Of a stretch of 64,000 nt of DNA, positions 52,301-63,021 are shown in pieces. The notes under the pieces were generated by a model. That model was not told the origin of the DNA. It made no database searches and was given only the letters and a program-made list of their open reading frames with translations. The stretch is from Haloarchaeobius salinus (lineage in GTDB: Archaea > Halobacteriota > Halobacteria > Halobacteriales > Natrialbaceae). Where the stretch lies: contig NZ_JANHAU010000002.1 in NCBI RefSeq assembly GCF_024464185.1, positions 992,001-1,056,000 on the forward strand. The letters are read 5' to 3'. Positions within the stretch are counted from its first letter, which is position 1, and every line of letters starts with the position of its first letter. A program made the position numbers and the translations under genes.

Positions 52301-53101
52301 ATGGACGATGAGCCGAGCGGCCACGGGAAACCCCGGGTCAGGGACTACATGACCCAGGACGTGGTGACGGTGTCGCCGGACGCGACGGTCAGGGAGGTCG
52401 CCGAACGGATCGACGAGAGCGACGAGCACAGTGGCTTTCCCGTCTGTGACCGCCGGCGCGTCGAGGGGTTCGTGAGTGCGCGCGACCTGCTGCTGGCCGA
52501 GGGTGACGAGCCGATATTCAAGGTGATGACGACGGACCTCATCGTCGCCCACCCCGAGATGAAGGTCACCGACGCCGCCCGGGTCATCCTCCGGTCCGGC
52601 ATCCAGAAGCTGCCGGTGGTCGACGACGCCGGCAACCTCGTCGGCATCATCTCGAACGCGGACGTCATCCGCAGCCAGATCGAGCGCGCGACCCCGGAGA
52701 AGGTCGGGAAGCTCCGTCGCACGCTGGAGAACATCCACGGCGTAGCGCTGGCCCAGGAGCGCCGCCGGATCGAGCTCGACCGGCTCATCCCGACCCAGAA
52801 GAAGGTGTACGCGGACGAGCTGGAGGGTCGGCGCTACGAGCTGGAGCGCGGGCTGGCCGAGCCGCTGGTCGTCATCGACAACGACGGGACGCTGCTGCTC
52901 GCGGACGGTCACCACCGCGTCATGGCCGCGGACCGTCTCGACATGACCGAGATGGACGCGTACGTCATCGTCGTCGAGGACGCACTCGAACTCGGGATGG
53001 CGGAGACGGCGCGCAAGGAGGGGCTGGAGTCGCTGGACGACGTGCAGGTCGTGGACTACGCGCGGCACCCGCTGGTCGAGACGACGAAGCGACTCCAGTG
53101 A
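52301..53101 (+). CDS. CBS-domain and ParB/sulfiredoxin-like protein
   Basis: A 266-residue protein starting at the ATG at 52301. Residues 10-70 and 75-135 are two CBS domains (VRDYMTQDVVTVSPDATVREVAERI, FKVMTTDLIVAHPEMKVTDAARVIL, NLVGIISNADVI). The C-terminal half (150-225) is ParB-nuclease-like with PLVVIDNDGTLLLADGHHRVMAADRL, whose GHHR motif is the nucleotide-binding part. CBS pairs sense adenosine nucleotides. It could be an ATP-dependent kinase-like or regulatory enzyme such as serine kinase SerK relatives; this is uncertain. Same strand as the DHH gene, 60 bases apart. Confidence 0.82.
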   Translation: MDDEPSGHGKPRVRDYMTQDVVTVSPDATVREVAERIDESDEHSGFPVCDRRRVEGFVSARDLLLAEGDEPIFKVMTTDLIVAHPEMKVTDAARVILRSGIQKLPVVDDAGNLVGIISNADVIRSQIERATPEKVGKLRRTLENIHGVALAQERRRIELDRLIPTQKKVYADELEGRRYELERGLAEPLVVIDNDGTLLLADGHHRVMAADRLDMTEMDAYVIVVEDALELGMAETARKEGLESLDDVQVVDYARHPLVETTKRLQ

Positions 53102-53107
53102 CGCGGG

Positions 53108-54115
53108 TTACGTCCGACGGTCGGCGGGGGGCTCGCGCCGGTAGTCGACGATCTCGGTGTTCGCATCGAGCGTGAGGACGAGCGCCTCCGCGGCGTCCTC
53201 GACCACCACGTCGACCTCGAGCCTGACCGGGTCCTCGGCGACGACCGTGCCGTTCGACCCGGTCGCGTGCTCCATGTCGAGGTAGTCGCCGTCCATCTCG
53301 ACGCCGTGCTCGTGGTAGTACGCGACGACGGCGGGGTCGTGCGCGACGCAGACGGAGACGGGTAGCCAGAACCGCATCCCGCACTCCTCACAGGAACACT
53401 CCGCGAGGACGGCGTCCTCGTCGGGGTCGTGTTCGTCGTCGGCCGCGTCCTCGCAGTCGCCCGCCTCGTCGGCGATAGCACGGAGGTACGCCTCGCTCGG
53501 TTCGGCCGGCGCGGTCACCGTGGTCTCGCCCCAGCAGTGCGGGCAGCCGCCGGCGCGGACCCGCTGGACCTGGTCGCGGACGCGAGCGTTGGCGAGGTCG
53601 ACGACGGTCGACATGTCGCGGTCGTGGACGGCGGCGGGCGGGAGCGTCGTCGTCAGTATCCGGTCGTGGTCCGGGCAGACCACCCTGAGGTAGCCGTACT
53701 CGTAGACGGCCTCGAGCGGCTCGTCACAGACCGGACAGGTCCGGTCGAGTTCACCCCGCCGCTCGGTGCGCCCGGCGGTCTGGTCGAACGTCCCGGCACG
53801 GAGCGCGCCGGCGAGTTCGAAGCCGGCGTTGGTGAGGACGTACTCGTCGCCGAACTTTGAGACGAACGAGCCCCTGAGCTGGTCGAGGTGGTAGTTGAAC
53901 TGGCCGGTGTCGCGGACGCCGACGGCGTCGCGCAGCTCCGAGAAGCGCAACCCGCGCGGGATCCACGACTCGCGGCGCTCCTCGGCGAGCGCCTCGATGG
54001 TCGCGAGGCGGATCTCGTGACCGAGCACCTCGAAGGCGTCGGCGGGCGGCGTCGGGTCATCGGGGGGGACGGAGTGGTCGGTGGTCCCGGACCCGTCGTG
54101 CTCTCCGGTTCCCAT
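53108..54115 (-). CDS. ArsR-like HTH regulator with zinc-ribbon domains
   Basis: A 335-residue protein starting at ATG 54115 (MGTGEHDGSG..); the frame upstream is the promoter region of the next gene. After an acidic tail, residues 27-105 form a winged helix (AFEVLGHEIRLATIEALAEE.., FSELRDAVGVRDTGQFNYHLDQL). The rest has three cysteine pairs: CPVCDEPLEAVYEYGYLRVVC, GCPHCWGETTV and CSCEECGMRF. This layout of HTH and zinc ribbons is frequent in haloarchaeal regulators. It is divergent from the ABC exporter at 54227, which it may control. Confidence 0.82.
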   Translation of the reverse strand: MGTGEHDGSGTTDHSVPPDDPTPPADAFEVLGHEIRLATIEALAEERRESWIPRGLRFSELRDAVGVRDTGQFNYHLDQLRGSFVSKFGDEYVLTNAGFELAGALRAGTFDQTAGRTERRGELDRTCPVCDEPLEAVYEYGYLRVVCPDHDRILTTTLPPAAVHDRDMSTVVDLANARVRDQVQRVRAGGCPHCWGETTVTAPAEPSEAYLRAIADEAGDCEDAADDEHDPDEDAVLAECSCEECGMRFWLPVSVCVAHDPAVVAYYHEHGVEMDGDYLDMEHATGSNGTVVAEDPVRLEVDVVVEDAAEALVLTLDANTEIVDYRREPPADRRT

Positions 54116-54226
54116 ACTCGCGACAGTGTGTCGGGAGCTACGAAGAGCTGTCGACCGAAACATACTATTTTTTACAGAAATGCCCTTCTGAAAATCGTTA
54201 ATGGGCGTGTCGCACAACGACGAGTC

Positions 54227-55255
54227 ATGAGCGCGAACGTGTCGCTCGACCAACGACCCGAGTCGACAGCGGCGGACGCGGCCGACCTCCCTCCGGCCAT
54301 CGTGGTCGAGGGGTTGACGAAGGTGTACGGCGACGGCGACGACGCGGTCCGTGCCGTCGACGGCGTCGACCTGTCAATCGAGCGCGGTACGACGGTCGGC
54401 GTCCTCGGCCCGAACGGTGCGGGCAAGACGACCACCATCAAATCGCTGCTCGGGCTGGTCCTCCCCGACGCGGGCACCGTCGAGATCGCCGGTGTCGATG
54501 CCCACGAGAGCCCCCGTCGGGTGTACCGCCACGTCGGCGCGATGCTGGAGGGGGCTCGGAACGTCTACTGGAAGCTCAGCGTGCGGGAGAACCTCGAGTT
54601 CTTCGCCGCCCTCGGCGGGCAGTCCGTCCCGGAGACCAGGGAACGCCACGACCGCCTGCTCGACGCCTTCGACCTCGCAGCGAAGGCCGACGAGCCGGTG
54701 AACGACCTCTCGCGCGGGCAGAAGCAGAAGGTGTCGCTGGCCTGCACGCTGGCCCGCGGGACCGACGTGGTGTTCCTCGACGAGCCGACGCTCGGGCTCG
54801 ACGTGGAGGCGTCGCTCGAACTCCGGCGCGAGCTCCGTCGGCTCGCCGAGGAGGAGGACATCACCATCGTCCTCTCCAGTCACGACATGGACGTCGTCGA
54901 GGACATCTGCGACCGCGTCGTCATCCTCTCCGAGGGATCGGTCATCGCCGACGACCCGGTCGACGACCTCGTGCAGGTGTTCGAGACGCAGGCCTACCGG
55001 GTCACCGTCGAGGGGCCCGTCGCCGAGACGACCCGGACCCGGCTCGTCCGCGAGTTCGACGCCGACGGCTGGACCGAGACCGGCGACCGCACCGGCTTCG
55101 ACGTGACGCTCGCCGACGGCGACGCCCTCTACGACGTACTCGACGTGCTCCGGGCCGCCGGACTGAGCCTCGTCGACATCGACGGCCAGGACCCGGACCT
55201 GGAGGAGGTCTTCCTGGAGGTCACCGGGCGAGCGAACGGGGGTGATGGCACGTGA
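54227..55255 (+). CDS. ABC transporter ATP-binding protein
   Basis: A 342-residue ATPase starting at ATG 54227; a TATA-like CGTTAATGG 24-32 bases upstream fits a leaderless start. It has Walker A GPNGAGKTTT, signature LSRGQKQKVSLAC, Walker B VVFLDEPTLGLD and the switch His in LSSHDMDVVEDI. The last 90 residues form the accessory domain of export-type ATPases. It overlaps the permease by four bases. Substrate unknown, probably export. Confidence 0.92.
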   Translation: MSANVSLDQRPESTAADAADLPPAIVVEGLTKVYGDGDDAVRAVDGVDLSIERGTTVGVLGPNGAGKTTTIKSLLGLVLPDAGTVEIAGVDAHESPRRVYRHVGAMLEGARNVYWKLSVRENLEFFAALGGQSVPETRERHDRLLDAFDLAAKADEPVNDLSRGQKQKVSLACTLARGTDVVFLDEPTLGLDVEASLELRRELRRLAEEEDITIVLSSHDMDVVEDICDRVVILSEGSVIADDPVDDLVQVFETQAYRVTVEGPVAETTRTRLVREFDADGWTETGDRTGFDVTLADGDALYDVLDVLRAAGLSLVDIDGQDPDLEEVFLEVTGRANGGDGT

Positions 55256-56064
55256 GCACGGGGACCGGCGCGACGACGGTCGACACCGGCGTCCGCGGGT
55301 ATCTCGGCTTCCTCCGGCAGTCCGCACGGAAGCGGGTCGTGTTGCTGCGGCGCTACCCGGTCAACACGCTCTCGCAGCTCGGGACGGTGTTCCTCGTGTT
55401 CCTCGTGCTGTTCTTCGGCGGACAGGCGCTCGCGCCGGCAGCCATCGGCGACACCCTCGGCGGGCTCATCGTGGGCTACCTGCTGTGGAGTATGTCGCTC
55501 ACGGCGTACTCGGGGCTCTCCTGGAACGTGACCCGCGAGGCGCAGTGGGGCACCCTCGAACAGCTGTTCATGTCGCCCTTCGGCTTCGGGCGGGTGATGC
55601 TCGCCAAGACCGTCGTGAACCTCGCCGAGGCGTTCCTGTGGGGCGTGGCCACGCTCGCGTTCATGCTGCTGGTCACGGGGCAGTCGCTCACGCTCGACCC
55701 CCTGACGGTGCTGCCCCTCGGCCTGCTCGCACTCCTCCCGGCTGTCGGTGTCGGGTTCGTCTTCGGGGGGCTGGCCATCCGCTTCAAACGCATCGAGAAC
55801 GCCTTCCAGCTCGTCCAGTTCCTGTTCATCGGGCTCATCTCGGCCCCGGTCGCCGAGTACCCCGTCCTCAAGTGGCTCCCGCTGGCACAGGGGAGCTACC
55901 TCCTCCGGCGGGCGATGGCGGACGGCGTGGCCCTCTGGGAGCTGCCGCCCGCCGAGGTCGCGGTGCTCCTCATCACCGCCGCGGTCTACCTCGGGCTCGG
56001 CTACGCCGCGTTCACCTACTGCCAGCGGTGGGCGCGCCGCGAGGGCGTGATGGGCCACTACTGA
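55252..56064 (+). CDS. ABC-2 type transporter permease
   Basis: A 270-residue membrane protein starting at GTG 55252 inside the ATPase stop (GTGA overlap). It has about six helices (TLSQLGTVFLVFLVLFFGGQ.., FLWGVATLAFMLLVTGQ, VAVLLITAAVYLGLGYAAF) and the loop WNVTREAQWGTLEQLFMSPFGF typical of ABC-2 exporters. Forms an exporter with the ATPase. Confidence 0.9.
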   Translation: MSTGTGATTVDTGVRGYLGFLRQSARKRVVLLRRYPVNTLSQLGTVFLVFLVLFFGGQALAPAAIGDTLGGLIVGYLLWSMSLTAYSGLSWNVTREAQWGTLEQLFMSPFGFGRVMLAKTVVNLAEAFLWGVATLAFMLLVTGQSLTLDPLTVLPLGLLALLPAVGVGFVFGGLAIRFKRIENAFQLVQFLFIGLISAPVAEYPVLKWLPLAQGSYLLRRAMADGVALWELPPAEVAVLLITAAVYLGLGYAAFTYCQRWARREGVMGHY

Positions 56065-56108
56065 GTTCGGGCCGACAATTCTTACACCGGGAGCGACGTA
56101 ACGGTGGT

Positions 56109-57188
56109 ATGACCGACCGGACCGAACACCGCGTCCTCGACGACCTGTACGATGCGCTGCAGGACACGGTGTACATCTTCGACGACGACCGTGTCCTCAT
56201 CGACGCGAACGCCCGGGTCGGCGAGGTGAGCGGGCGACCGCGCGATGCGCTCATCGGTGCCCAGTTCGAGGACCTCCTGGAGCGGTACGTCGCCCCGGAA
56301 GATCACGAGCGATTCGCGGCCGCGTTCGACCGTATCGAGAGCGAGGGGCCCGACTCCGAGCGTCTGGCCCTCACACTGCTGAGCGAGGACGGGCCGGTGC
56401 CGGTCGATGCCCGGTTCGTCCGTCACGAGGGGCGGACCGTGATGGTGGTCCGCGACCTCACCGAACAGAAGGAACGCGAGAAGCGCCTCACCGAGCTCTC
56501 CGAGGAGCTGGACGTGCTCAACCGGGTGCTCCGCCACGACATCCGGAACGACATGAACGTCGTCCTGGGCTGGGGTCAGGAGCTGGAGCCACACGTCGCC
56601 CCGGAGGGTCGCGAGTCCTTCCTGAACATCGTCGATGCGGTCGAACACACCGTCGAGCTCACGAAGGAGGTCCGTGACCTCGCCGAGGCGATCACGAAGG
56701 GCGAGGAGTTCCCGACCCGGCCGACCCATCTCGCCCACGTGCTCTCGGACCAGCTCGCGAAGAACCGCAAGAAGTTCGAGGCGGCCACCTTCGAGGTCGA
56801 CGGCGACCTCGCTGCCGTCACCGTCTGCGGGAACGAGATGCTCGCCTCGGTGTTCGACAACCTCCTCAGCAACGCCGTCATCCACCACGACGGCGACCAC
56901 CCGACGGTGACGGTCCGCACCGAGGTCGACGGCGACGCGGTCGTCGTCACCGTCGCCGACGACGGCCCCGGCATCCCGGACTCGCGGAAGCGGCTCGTCT
57001 TCGGCCGCGGCGAACACGGCATCGACAGCCCGGGAACCGGTATCGGTCTCTTCCTCGTCGACAGTCTCGTCGACGGCTACGGTGGCTCCGTCACCATCGA
57101 AGACAACGACCCCCGTGGGACGGTGTTCATCGTCACGCTGCCACTGGCCGAGGAGGACGCCGCAGCGTGTGACCACCCCGAGCAGTGA
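56109..57188 (+). CDS. PAS-domain histidine kinase
   Basis: A 359-residue protein. Residues 10-125 are a PAS sensor (ALQDTVYIFDDDRVLIDANARVGEVSGRP). The phosphorylated His is in VLRHDIRNDMNVVLGWG, as is typical of haloarchaeal kinases. The ATPase domain has NLLSNAVIHH (N box), VADDGPGIPDSRK (G1) and GIGLFLVDSLVDGYGG (G2). No membrane segment, so it senses an internal cue. No response regulator is adjacent. It follows the ABC permease by 44 bases on the same strand. Confidence 0.92.
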   Translation: MTDRTEHRVLDDLYDALQDTVYIFDDDRVLIDANARVGEVSGRPRDALIGAQFEDLLERYVAPEDHERFAAAFDRIESEGPDSERLALTLLSEDGPVPVDARFVRHEGRTVMVVRDLTEQKEREKRLTELSEELDVLNRVLRHDIRNDMNVVLGWGQELEPHVAPEGRESFLNIVDAVEHTVELTKEVRDLAEAITKGEEFPTRPTHLAHVLSDQLAKNRKKFEAATFEVDGDLAAVTVCGNEMLASVFDNLLSNAVIHHDGDHPTVTVRTEVDGDAVVVTVADDGPGIPDSRKRLVFGRGEHGIDSPGTGIGLFLVDSLVDGYGGSVTIEDNDPRGTVFIVTLPLAEEDAAACDHPEQ

Positions 57189-57332
57189 GCGGCCGAGGGG
57201 TTCCCGACCGTCCGTGTCGGGACCCTCACCCGGTGACCCCAGCCGCAACGAACACCAATCCGAGCGAGACCGCACCTGCGACCACTGGCCGGTACCGAAC
57301 CATTATTGCCCGGTCCGGCAAAAATTACGTCC

Positions 57333-59033
57333 ATGTACGACGACGACGACCTCGCCGAGATCCGCGAGGCCCGGGAGGACTGGGAGTCCGAGACGCTCGA
57401 CCCGGTACTGGACCGCTTCGGGGAGCGCAAGGACCGGTTCGCCACGGTGTCGAACATGCACGTGGACCGGCTGTACACGCCGGACGATGTGGCGGACCTC
57501 GACTACGAGGACGACCTCGGCTTCCCCGGCGAGGAACCGTACACCCGGGGGCCGTACCCGACGATGTACCGCGGGCGGACGTGGACGATGCGGCAGTTCG
57601 CCGGCTTCGGCACCGCCGAGGAGACGAACGAGCGGTTCCACTACCTCATCGACGAGGGACAGACCGGGCTCTCGACAGCGTTCGACATGCCGAGCCTGAT
57701 GGGCAAGGACTCGGACGACCCGCTCTCGGACGGCGAGGTCGGCAAGGAGGGCGTCGCCGTGGACACGCTGCGGGACATGGAGATCCTGTTCGACGGCATC
57801 GACCTGAGCGAGATATCGACCTCCTTCACCATCAACCCGTCCGCACCGGTCATCTTCGCGATGTACGTCGCGCTCGCCGACCAGCGCGGCGTCCCGCGCG
57901 ACCAGATCAGCGGGACCATGCAGAACGACATGCTGAAGGAGTTCATCGCACAGAAGGAGTGGGTCATCCCGCCGGAGCCGAGCCTCGACGTGGTCACCGA
58001 CACCGTCGAGTTCGCCACCGAGGAGACCCCGCGCATCCACCCCATCTCCATCTCGGGCTACCACATCCGCGAGGCCGGCTCGACGGCGGTCCAGGAGCTG
58101 GCGTTCACCCTCGCCGACGGCTTCGCGTACGTCGAGGATGCGATGGACCGCGGGCTCGACGTGGACGAGTTCGCCCCGCGGCTCTCCTTCTTCTTCAACT
58201 CCCACAACTCCATCTTCGAGGAGGTCGCGAAGTTCCGGGCGGCGCGGCGTATCTACGCCCGGGTGATGGACGAGTGGTACGACGCCCAGAAGCCCGAATC
58301 CAAGCGCCTGAAGTTCCACACCCAGACCGCCGGCCAGAGCCTCACCGCCCAGCAGCCGCTGAACAACGTCGTCCGCGTCACCATCCAGGCGCTCGCGGGC
58401 GTCATGGGCGGCACCCAGTCGCTGCACACGAACAGCTTCGACGAGGCGCTGGCGCTGCCCTCCGAGCGTGCGGTCCGGGTCGCGCTCCGAACCCAGCAGA
58501 TCATCGCCGAGGAGTCCGGCGCGGCGGACATCGTCGACCCGATGGGCGGCAGCTACGCCATCGAGGCGCTGACCGACCAGGTCGAAGGGCAGGCGATGGA
58601 CTACATCGAGGAGATCAAAGAGATGGGCGACGGCTCGGTACGCGACGGCGTGCTGGAGGGCATCGACCAGGGCTTCTTCCTCCGCGAGATCCAGGAGGCC
58701 TCCTACGAGTATCAGGAGCGCGTGGAGGCCGACGAGGAGGTCGTCGTCGGCGTGAACAAGTACACCATCGAGGAGGACACCGAGCCGGAGATCCTGAAGG
58801 TCGACGAGGAGACTCAGCAGCGCCAGCTCGACCGGCTCGCGCAGGTCAAAGCGGAGCGCGACGACGAGGCCGTCGAGGACGCACTCGGCGACCTCGAAGC
58901 GGCCATCCAGTCCGACGAGAACGTCATGCCGTACATCGTCGCCGCGGTGAAGGAGTACGCGACGATGGGCGAGGTGATGAAGGTGTTCGAGTCGGAGTAC
59001 GGCGCGTACTCCGAGCAGATCGGGCTGGCCTGA
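57333..59033 (+). CDS. mcmA: Methylmalonyl-CoA mutase large subunit
   Basis: A 566-residue catalytic subunit; the ATG at 57333 is preferred to earlier starts in the open frame (GTG at 57306). It has TMRQFAGFGTAEETNERF, GLSTAFDMPSLMG, ISISGYHIREAGSTAVQELAF and GGTQSLHTNSFDEALALP. It interconverts methylmalonyl-CoA and succinyl-CoA using B12, needed for propionate use. The B12-binding domain is missing from this chain, as in other archaea where it is a separate small subunit; that gene is not in this window. Its stop abuts the stop of the convergent epimerase gene with no gap. Confidence 0.93.
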   Translation: MYDDDDLAEIREAREDWESETLDPVLDRFGERKDRFATVSNMHVDRLYTPDDVADLDYEDDLGFPGEEPYTRGPYPTMYRGRTWTMRQFAGFGTAEETNERFHYLIDEGQTGLSTAFDMPSLMGKDSDDPLSDGEVGKEGVAVDTLRDMEILFDGIDLSEISTSFTINPSAPVIFAMYVALADQRGVPRDQISGTMQNDMLKEFIAQKEWVIPPEPSLDVVTDTVEFATEETPRIHPISISGYHIREAGSTAVQELAFTLADGFAYVEDAMDRGLDVDEFAPRLSFFFNSHNSIFEEVAKFRAARRIYARVMDEWYDAQKPESKRLKFHTQTAGQSLTAQQPLNNVVRVTIQALAGVMGGTQSLHTNSFDEALALPSERAVRVALRTQQIIAEESGAADIVDPMGGSYAIEALTDQVEGQAMDYIEEIKEMGDGSVRDGVLEGIDQGFFLREIQEASYEYQERVEADEEVVVGVNKYTIEEDTEPEILKVDEETQQRQLDRLAQVKAERDDEAVEDALGDLEAAIQSDENVMPYIVAAVKEYATMGEVMKVFESEYGAYSEQIGLA

Positions 59034-60425
59034 TTACAGATACTCCATCCCGGTCGTCTCACCGAGGTCGAAGCCGGCGCGCTCGTGGGACCACTCCACG
59101 GGCTCGTCCCGGTGCTCGTCCATGAACGAGACGATCTCCCGGCCGACGTTCTCGCCGTAGAGCTCCGGGCCGTCACGCATCGTCTCCAGCAGCGCGTCGT
59201 CCTCGCACACCCGACGCACGGCGGAGGCGACGAACTCGCCGGAGATGGGCGGGACGAGCAGGTTCGTGTTCGCCTCGAACACCGTCTCCGGGCGGTCGGT
59301 GTTGAACCGCGCGGTGAGACAGGCGGCCTCGTCGATGTGGTTCAGCTCCTCCTGCATGCTGCCGGAGTCGGTGAATTCGGCCATGCACTGGCCGGATTCG
59401 AGGAACTCGTAGACGTGGGCGTGCTTCTTCCAGAGGCCGGTGAACAGGAAGTTCTCGCGTTCCTCGTCGAGTTCGAGCAGGTTCTCGCGCAGCCCCGTCG
59501 CCTCCAGCGCGTTCCGGGTGGCGTTCAGCTCGACGAAGTTGACGTTGTAGCCGTCCTCGACGAGCGAGATCACGCCCTCGACGATGGCGCGGAACCGGCC
59601 GGGGAGCAGGTTCGCCCGGCGGTGGACGTCGACGCGGAGCCAGTCGTCCCGGGCTTCGAGTACGGGGTAGACGTCGAAGACGCTCTCGTCCAGTGCTGCA
59701 TCGCGCTTTGCCTCGATGGCGTCGACGACGCTGTTGCCGACGACGGGGATTCGCTCCTCGGGGTAGCCCTCTCGGACGAGGTGCTCGCGGTTGAGCTCGA
59801 CGGGGGCGAAGTGGTACAGCGACGCGGCGGAGCCGACGAACGTGTCGTACTGCTCGGGGAACGGCTCGGAGCGGTCGACGTGCCAGTCGCCGTCCCACTG
59901 GGTGTCGACGAAGGCGTCGACGGCCTCGGTGTCGCCGACGGCCAGTCCCTCGCGGTCGACCGCGTCGTAGTCGGGGGCCATCCCGCGCAGGCCGGCCTCG
60001 TTGTGTGCGACCTGCCTGCCGGTGGCGAACGCCCACGCCTGGGGCACCGTCGCGGCGGCGTGGGTGTCGCCGTGGACGAGCGGGACGACGGTGGTGTCCG
60101 GGTGCTGCTCGTCGAGGTAGTCGGTGAACTCGTCGACCCGGCTCGTCACCTCGGCGGTCTTCTGTGAGAGGCCGCCGCGGACGCCGAGGTCGACGCCGAT
60201 GTGCTCCTCGACGCCGTACTCCGCCAGCCCGTGGCCGAGCAGGTCGTCGTAGTGCTGGCCGGTGTGGAGGATGAAACAGGGTACGCCCAGCTCGTCGGCG
60301 GCCGTGACGACGGGGGCCTGCTTGTAGAAGTCGGGCTTGGTCGCCGTCACGACGGCGATGGCGAACTCGGCGTCGGCGAGACGGGCGTCGAGGCGGTCCG
60401 CGTGGACCGTGTACTCCGAACTCAT
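59034..60425 (-). CDS. UDP-N-acetylglucosamine 2-epimerase family protein
   Basis: A 463-residue protein. Motifs of the family are CFILHTGQHYDD, VPLVHGDTHAAATV with a shifted form of the usual VHGDT, HNEAGLRG, VVGNSVVDAI and CMAEFTDSGSMQEELN. The family interconverts UDP-GlcNAc and UDP-ManNAc for surface glycans. The chain is about 90 residues longer than bacterial WecB, so its sugar nucleotide may differ. It is convergent with methylmalonyl-CoA mutase. Confidence 0.85.
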   Translation of the reverse strand: MSSEYTVHADRLDARLADAEFAIAVVTATKPDFYKQAPVVTAADELGVPCFILHTGQHYDDLLGHGLAEYGVEEHIGVDLGVRGGLSQKTAEVTSRVDEFTDYLDEQHPDTTVVPLVHGDTHAAATVPQAWAFATGRQVAHNEAGLRGMAPDYDAVDREGLAVGDTEAVDAFVDTQWDGDWHVDRSEPFPEQYDTFVGSAASLYHFAPVELNREHLVREGYPEERIPVVGNSVVDAIEAKRDAALDESVFDVYPVLEARDDWLRVDVHRRANLLPGRFRAIVEGVISLVEDGYNVNFVELNATRNALEATGLRENLLELDEERENFLFTGLWKKHAHVYEFLESGQCMAEFTDSGSMQEELNHIDEAACLTARFNTDRPETVFEANTNLLVPPISGEFVASAVRRVCEDDALLETMRDGPELYGENVGREIVSFMDEHRDEPVEWSHERAGFDLGETTGMEYL

Positions 60426-60568
60426 TGCGAGTTGCTCGTCGGTGGAGTGCCGAGTAGCTGTTCATTTCCGGGAGGATCGTCCCGGAGTTCCGACGACCGC
60501 CGTCATAACCGACCACCGGCGTCGGGGGAACGCTTATCCCGTTTATGCACATCGGTTGAACACGAACT

Positions 60569-62544
<1,976 letters not shown>

Positions 62545-62548
<4 letters not shown>

Positions 62549-62832
62549 TTCCCGTCGACTGCATCGTCGTCGAACCGCGAGACGAACCGCACCGCGAGCA
62601 GCAGCACGCCGAGGCCCACGCCGACCATCACGACGCCGTAGACGGCGAAGTTCAGCGGCGTCACCGCGAACTCGAGGCCCGCGATGCTCGCCTCCTGGAT
62701 GTCCCGGCCGGACTCGACGGGCAGCAGCACGCCGACGGCAGCACCGAAGACGCCCGCGAGTGCGACGACGGCGAGGTAGATACCGACGACGATGCGTCTG
62801 CCCCGGAACCGGTCGCTGACGGTCTCTGTCAC
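62545..62832 (-). CDS. Small membrane protein next to terminal oxidase genes
   Basis: A 95-residue protein with two probable helices (RIVVGIYLAVVALAGVFGAAVGVLLPV and FAVYGVVMVGVGLGVLLLAVRFV). The composition is typical, and the position next to terminal-oxidase genes on the same strand (63022) is consistent with the small DUF7520-type proteins seen beside haloarchaeal oxidases; I am not certain of the family name. Function unknown. Confidence 0.65.
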
Positions 62833-62892
62833 GTTCGAGACTGGGGACCGGCCAACGATTAGCCTTTCCCTCTGTGCTCCATAGGGCGGGAT

Positions 62893-62979
62893 ATGAGCGA
62901 GAAGGAACTGATCGGTCTCGTCCTCGGCAGCATCGTCGTGCTCATGTTCGTCACCGGCTTCGTGCTCGTCCTGAGCTGA
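62893..62979 (+). CDS. 28-residue single-helix membrane peptide
   Basis: The ORF from ATG 62893 reads MSEKELIGLVLGSIVVLMFV and on to LVLS. Almost the whole peptide is one membrane helix after a short charged N-terminus. It lies between two genes transcribed leftward, directly before the oxidase subunit I gene end. Tiny single-helix subunits are known in cytochrome oxidases, so it could be one; coding is inferred from composition. Confidence 0.55.
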   Translation: MSEKELIGLVLGSIVVLMFVTGFVLVLS

Positions 62980-63021
62980 CGCTGGCCGTTCCGGCAGTCG
63001 ACGGAGAAGAACCGAACCGCG

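Noticed and set aside
59031-59036. Convergent mcmA and epimerase genes with abutting stops as an antisense control site
   Set aside because: Zero spacing between convergent genes is common in compact archaeal genomes and shows nothing further here.
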